A stretch of DNA of 64,000 nt from Craspedostauros australis. Lineage: Eukaryota; Bacillariophyta; Bacillariophyceae; Mastogloiales; Achnanthaceae. The stretch is taken from positions 2,542,001 through 2,606,000 of the forward strand of contig JAMXDE010000004.1 in the NCBI GenBank assembly GCA_026770025.1, written 5' to 3'. This document shows, one piece after another, positions 63,053 through 64,000 of the stretch; positions within the stretch are counted from its first letter, which is position 1; each line of letters begins with the position of its first letter. The notes beneath the pieces were generated by a model. That model saw nothing but the letters and a program-made list of their open reading frames with translations. It was not told the DNA's origin and searched no databases. The position numbers were made by a program, and so were the translations under genes.

Positions 63053-64000
63053 GAGCCCGATCAGTGAGTCGACCTGCACTCCGTTATTGGCCTCCAGAAA
63101 TTTTAGCTTGGATATCCCAACCAAGCACATATTCGTAATCCCTGTAGGTCTAATACAAATAATTAACCGATGGATTTTTTAGTTAGATCCTATTTTAAGT
63201 TTTACGGACCGATGGATATGGGCAATTTTCGATCTCTCTCGGGTTTCAGCCTTTCGCCTACGACTACATCGATCAAACTTAACCCTTTGCTGTTCTTCGT
63301 TTCAGCAAGGTTGTTCCCATTTTGAATTGTTTAGTCTCTTTTTGAGGTGTCCCGATCAGACCATCCAACACCCCGTCAACGATAGCGCTAGTTGTAGAGT
63401 TTGGGGAGAAGCGGCGAGTGCGCGTTTGCATCCATTCTACCCTATGTTTGCCTGATCCGTCATCTACGTCACCAGACTGGGTGCTGCGTCATGAACCACC
63501 AATCATAGCACGATGTGAAGCAGCATCAGCTACGTTTCGTCGTGACGGAATGGTCGAGTTGCATTGGTACTCCGGAAGTGCTTAGTGTCATGCTTCTTTC
63601 GTGCATTTGGTTAGGTGTTTGCAATTACCTTATCCCCCAGTATGTGCAACTGGTCAAGAGTGGCAAACTCCAAAAACGAACAACATGACAATGGCAAAAC
63701 ACCAAAAAACACCACAATGGCCGTCCAACGGCAATCACTGCGCCGCACCAACCAGTGGTCCACAAGAAAATCCAAGCGCATCTCCGTCACCGCAATGCAA
63801 CCATTGGTGGGTGGACGAGAGGGGGCCGCGAGAGCGCTTGATTTGGGGCCGTCGCAGGCCCCAGATCAAACGTCACAATTTCGCGCCAGATTGCCTCGTT
63901 GCATATGGCCGGCGTACTCCATCCACAGCCCACCCCAACGCCTATGGATGGGCAGGATGGCTCCAGGAGGCCAAGACCAAGATTCCCACGAAGTTTCAGG
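63053..64000 (+). mobile_element. Second copy of the DNA transposon, left part only
   Basis: Starts GAGCCCGATCAGTGAGTCGACC and runs parallel to 48191-49137 at roughly 90-95 percent identity by eye to the window edge. It lies 83 bp from the right end of the first copy. Its first 60 bp differ more from the first copy (TGCACTCCGTTATTGG instead of AACACTTTGAAATAG). Confidence 0.8.
63717..64000 (+). CDS. Transposon accessory ORF, second copy, partial
   Basis: Exon 1 63717-63806 and the start of exon 2 at 63890, separated by an 83-bp intron at the same place as in the first copy (donor GTGGGT here). It is open to the window edge. Changes relative to the first copy are all silent in exon 2 and half silent in exon 1. 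An overlapping frame is also open here (from 63685), so the model is tentative. Confidence 0.35.
   Translation, partial: MAVQRQSLRRTNQWSTRKSKRISVTAMQPLVGGREGAARALDLGPSQAPDQTSQFRARLPRCIWPAYSIHSPPQRLWMGRMAPGGQDQDSHEVS

Overview
The window is nuclear DNA of a diatom, most likely one with a Thalassiosira-like (centric) gene repertoire. The evidence is four Lhcx-type fucoxanthin chlorophyll a/c proteins, plastid presequences with an AFAP-type motif, twin-arginine thylakoid-lumen presequences, Pro/Thr-repeat surface proteins, a lysine cluster of the silica-targeting type, short GT-AG introns, and Ty1/copia elements of diatom character. No rRNA, tRNA or CRISPR array could be supported.

Region 1 (1-7.6 kb) is a single giant secreted Pro/Thr/Ser-rich gene on the minus strand. 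It runs off the left edge, and the long plus-strand open frames over it are shadows. Region 2 (7.6-25 kb) holds ordinary single genes: a membrane-anchored coiled-coil/cyclophilin-like protein, a small three-exon secreted protein, a Tat-type lumenal NTF2-like protein, a double U-box protein, a Ser-rich diatom protein of unknown role, and a signal-peptide-bearing ubiquitin-like/STI1 protein.

Region 3 (24.4-36.3 kb) is a light-harvesting stress-protein cluster. One diverged Lhcx lies on minus, divergent from three nearly identical Lhcx copies on plus. The three copies sit in tandem units of about 5.0, 4.1 and 1.4 kb. Each carries a palindromic TGACGTCA box and a CACGTG box at nearly fixed distances, which suggests shared light or stress control. 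The first two units also carry a secreted Cys-repeat protein with an eight-lysine, period-three cluster (silica-targeting type). In the second unit a 781-bp deletion at a 5-bp microhomology has broken that gene.

Region 4 (37.7-45.6 kb) is a tandem pair of secreted subtilisin-like (S8) proteases with a C-terminal calcium-rich-looking domain, a Pro/Thr linker and a hydrophobic tail. Each is followed by a related domain in a shifted frame. Region 5 (46-48.1 kb) has eIF3 subunit K and a small plastid-lumen protein in divergent orientation.

Region 6 (48.19-64 kb) is mobile. An apparent DNA transposon has terminal inverted repeats of about 158 bp at 48191 and 62969. It carries a 1170-residue DDE-like transposase gene and a small spliced accessory ORF. 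A very young copia retrotransposon is nested inside it (53859-62574, 5-bp target duplication GCGAT, two 543-bp LTRs with one visible difference). The copia gag and pol lie in the same frame, separated only by a UAG. A second copy of the DNA element starts at 63053 and runs off the right edge. This DNA element is the best candidate for an undescribed system.
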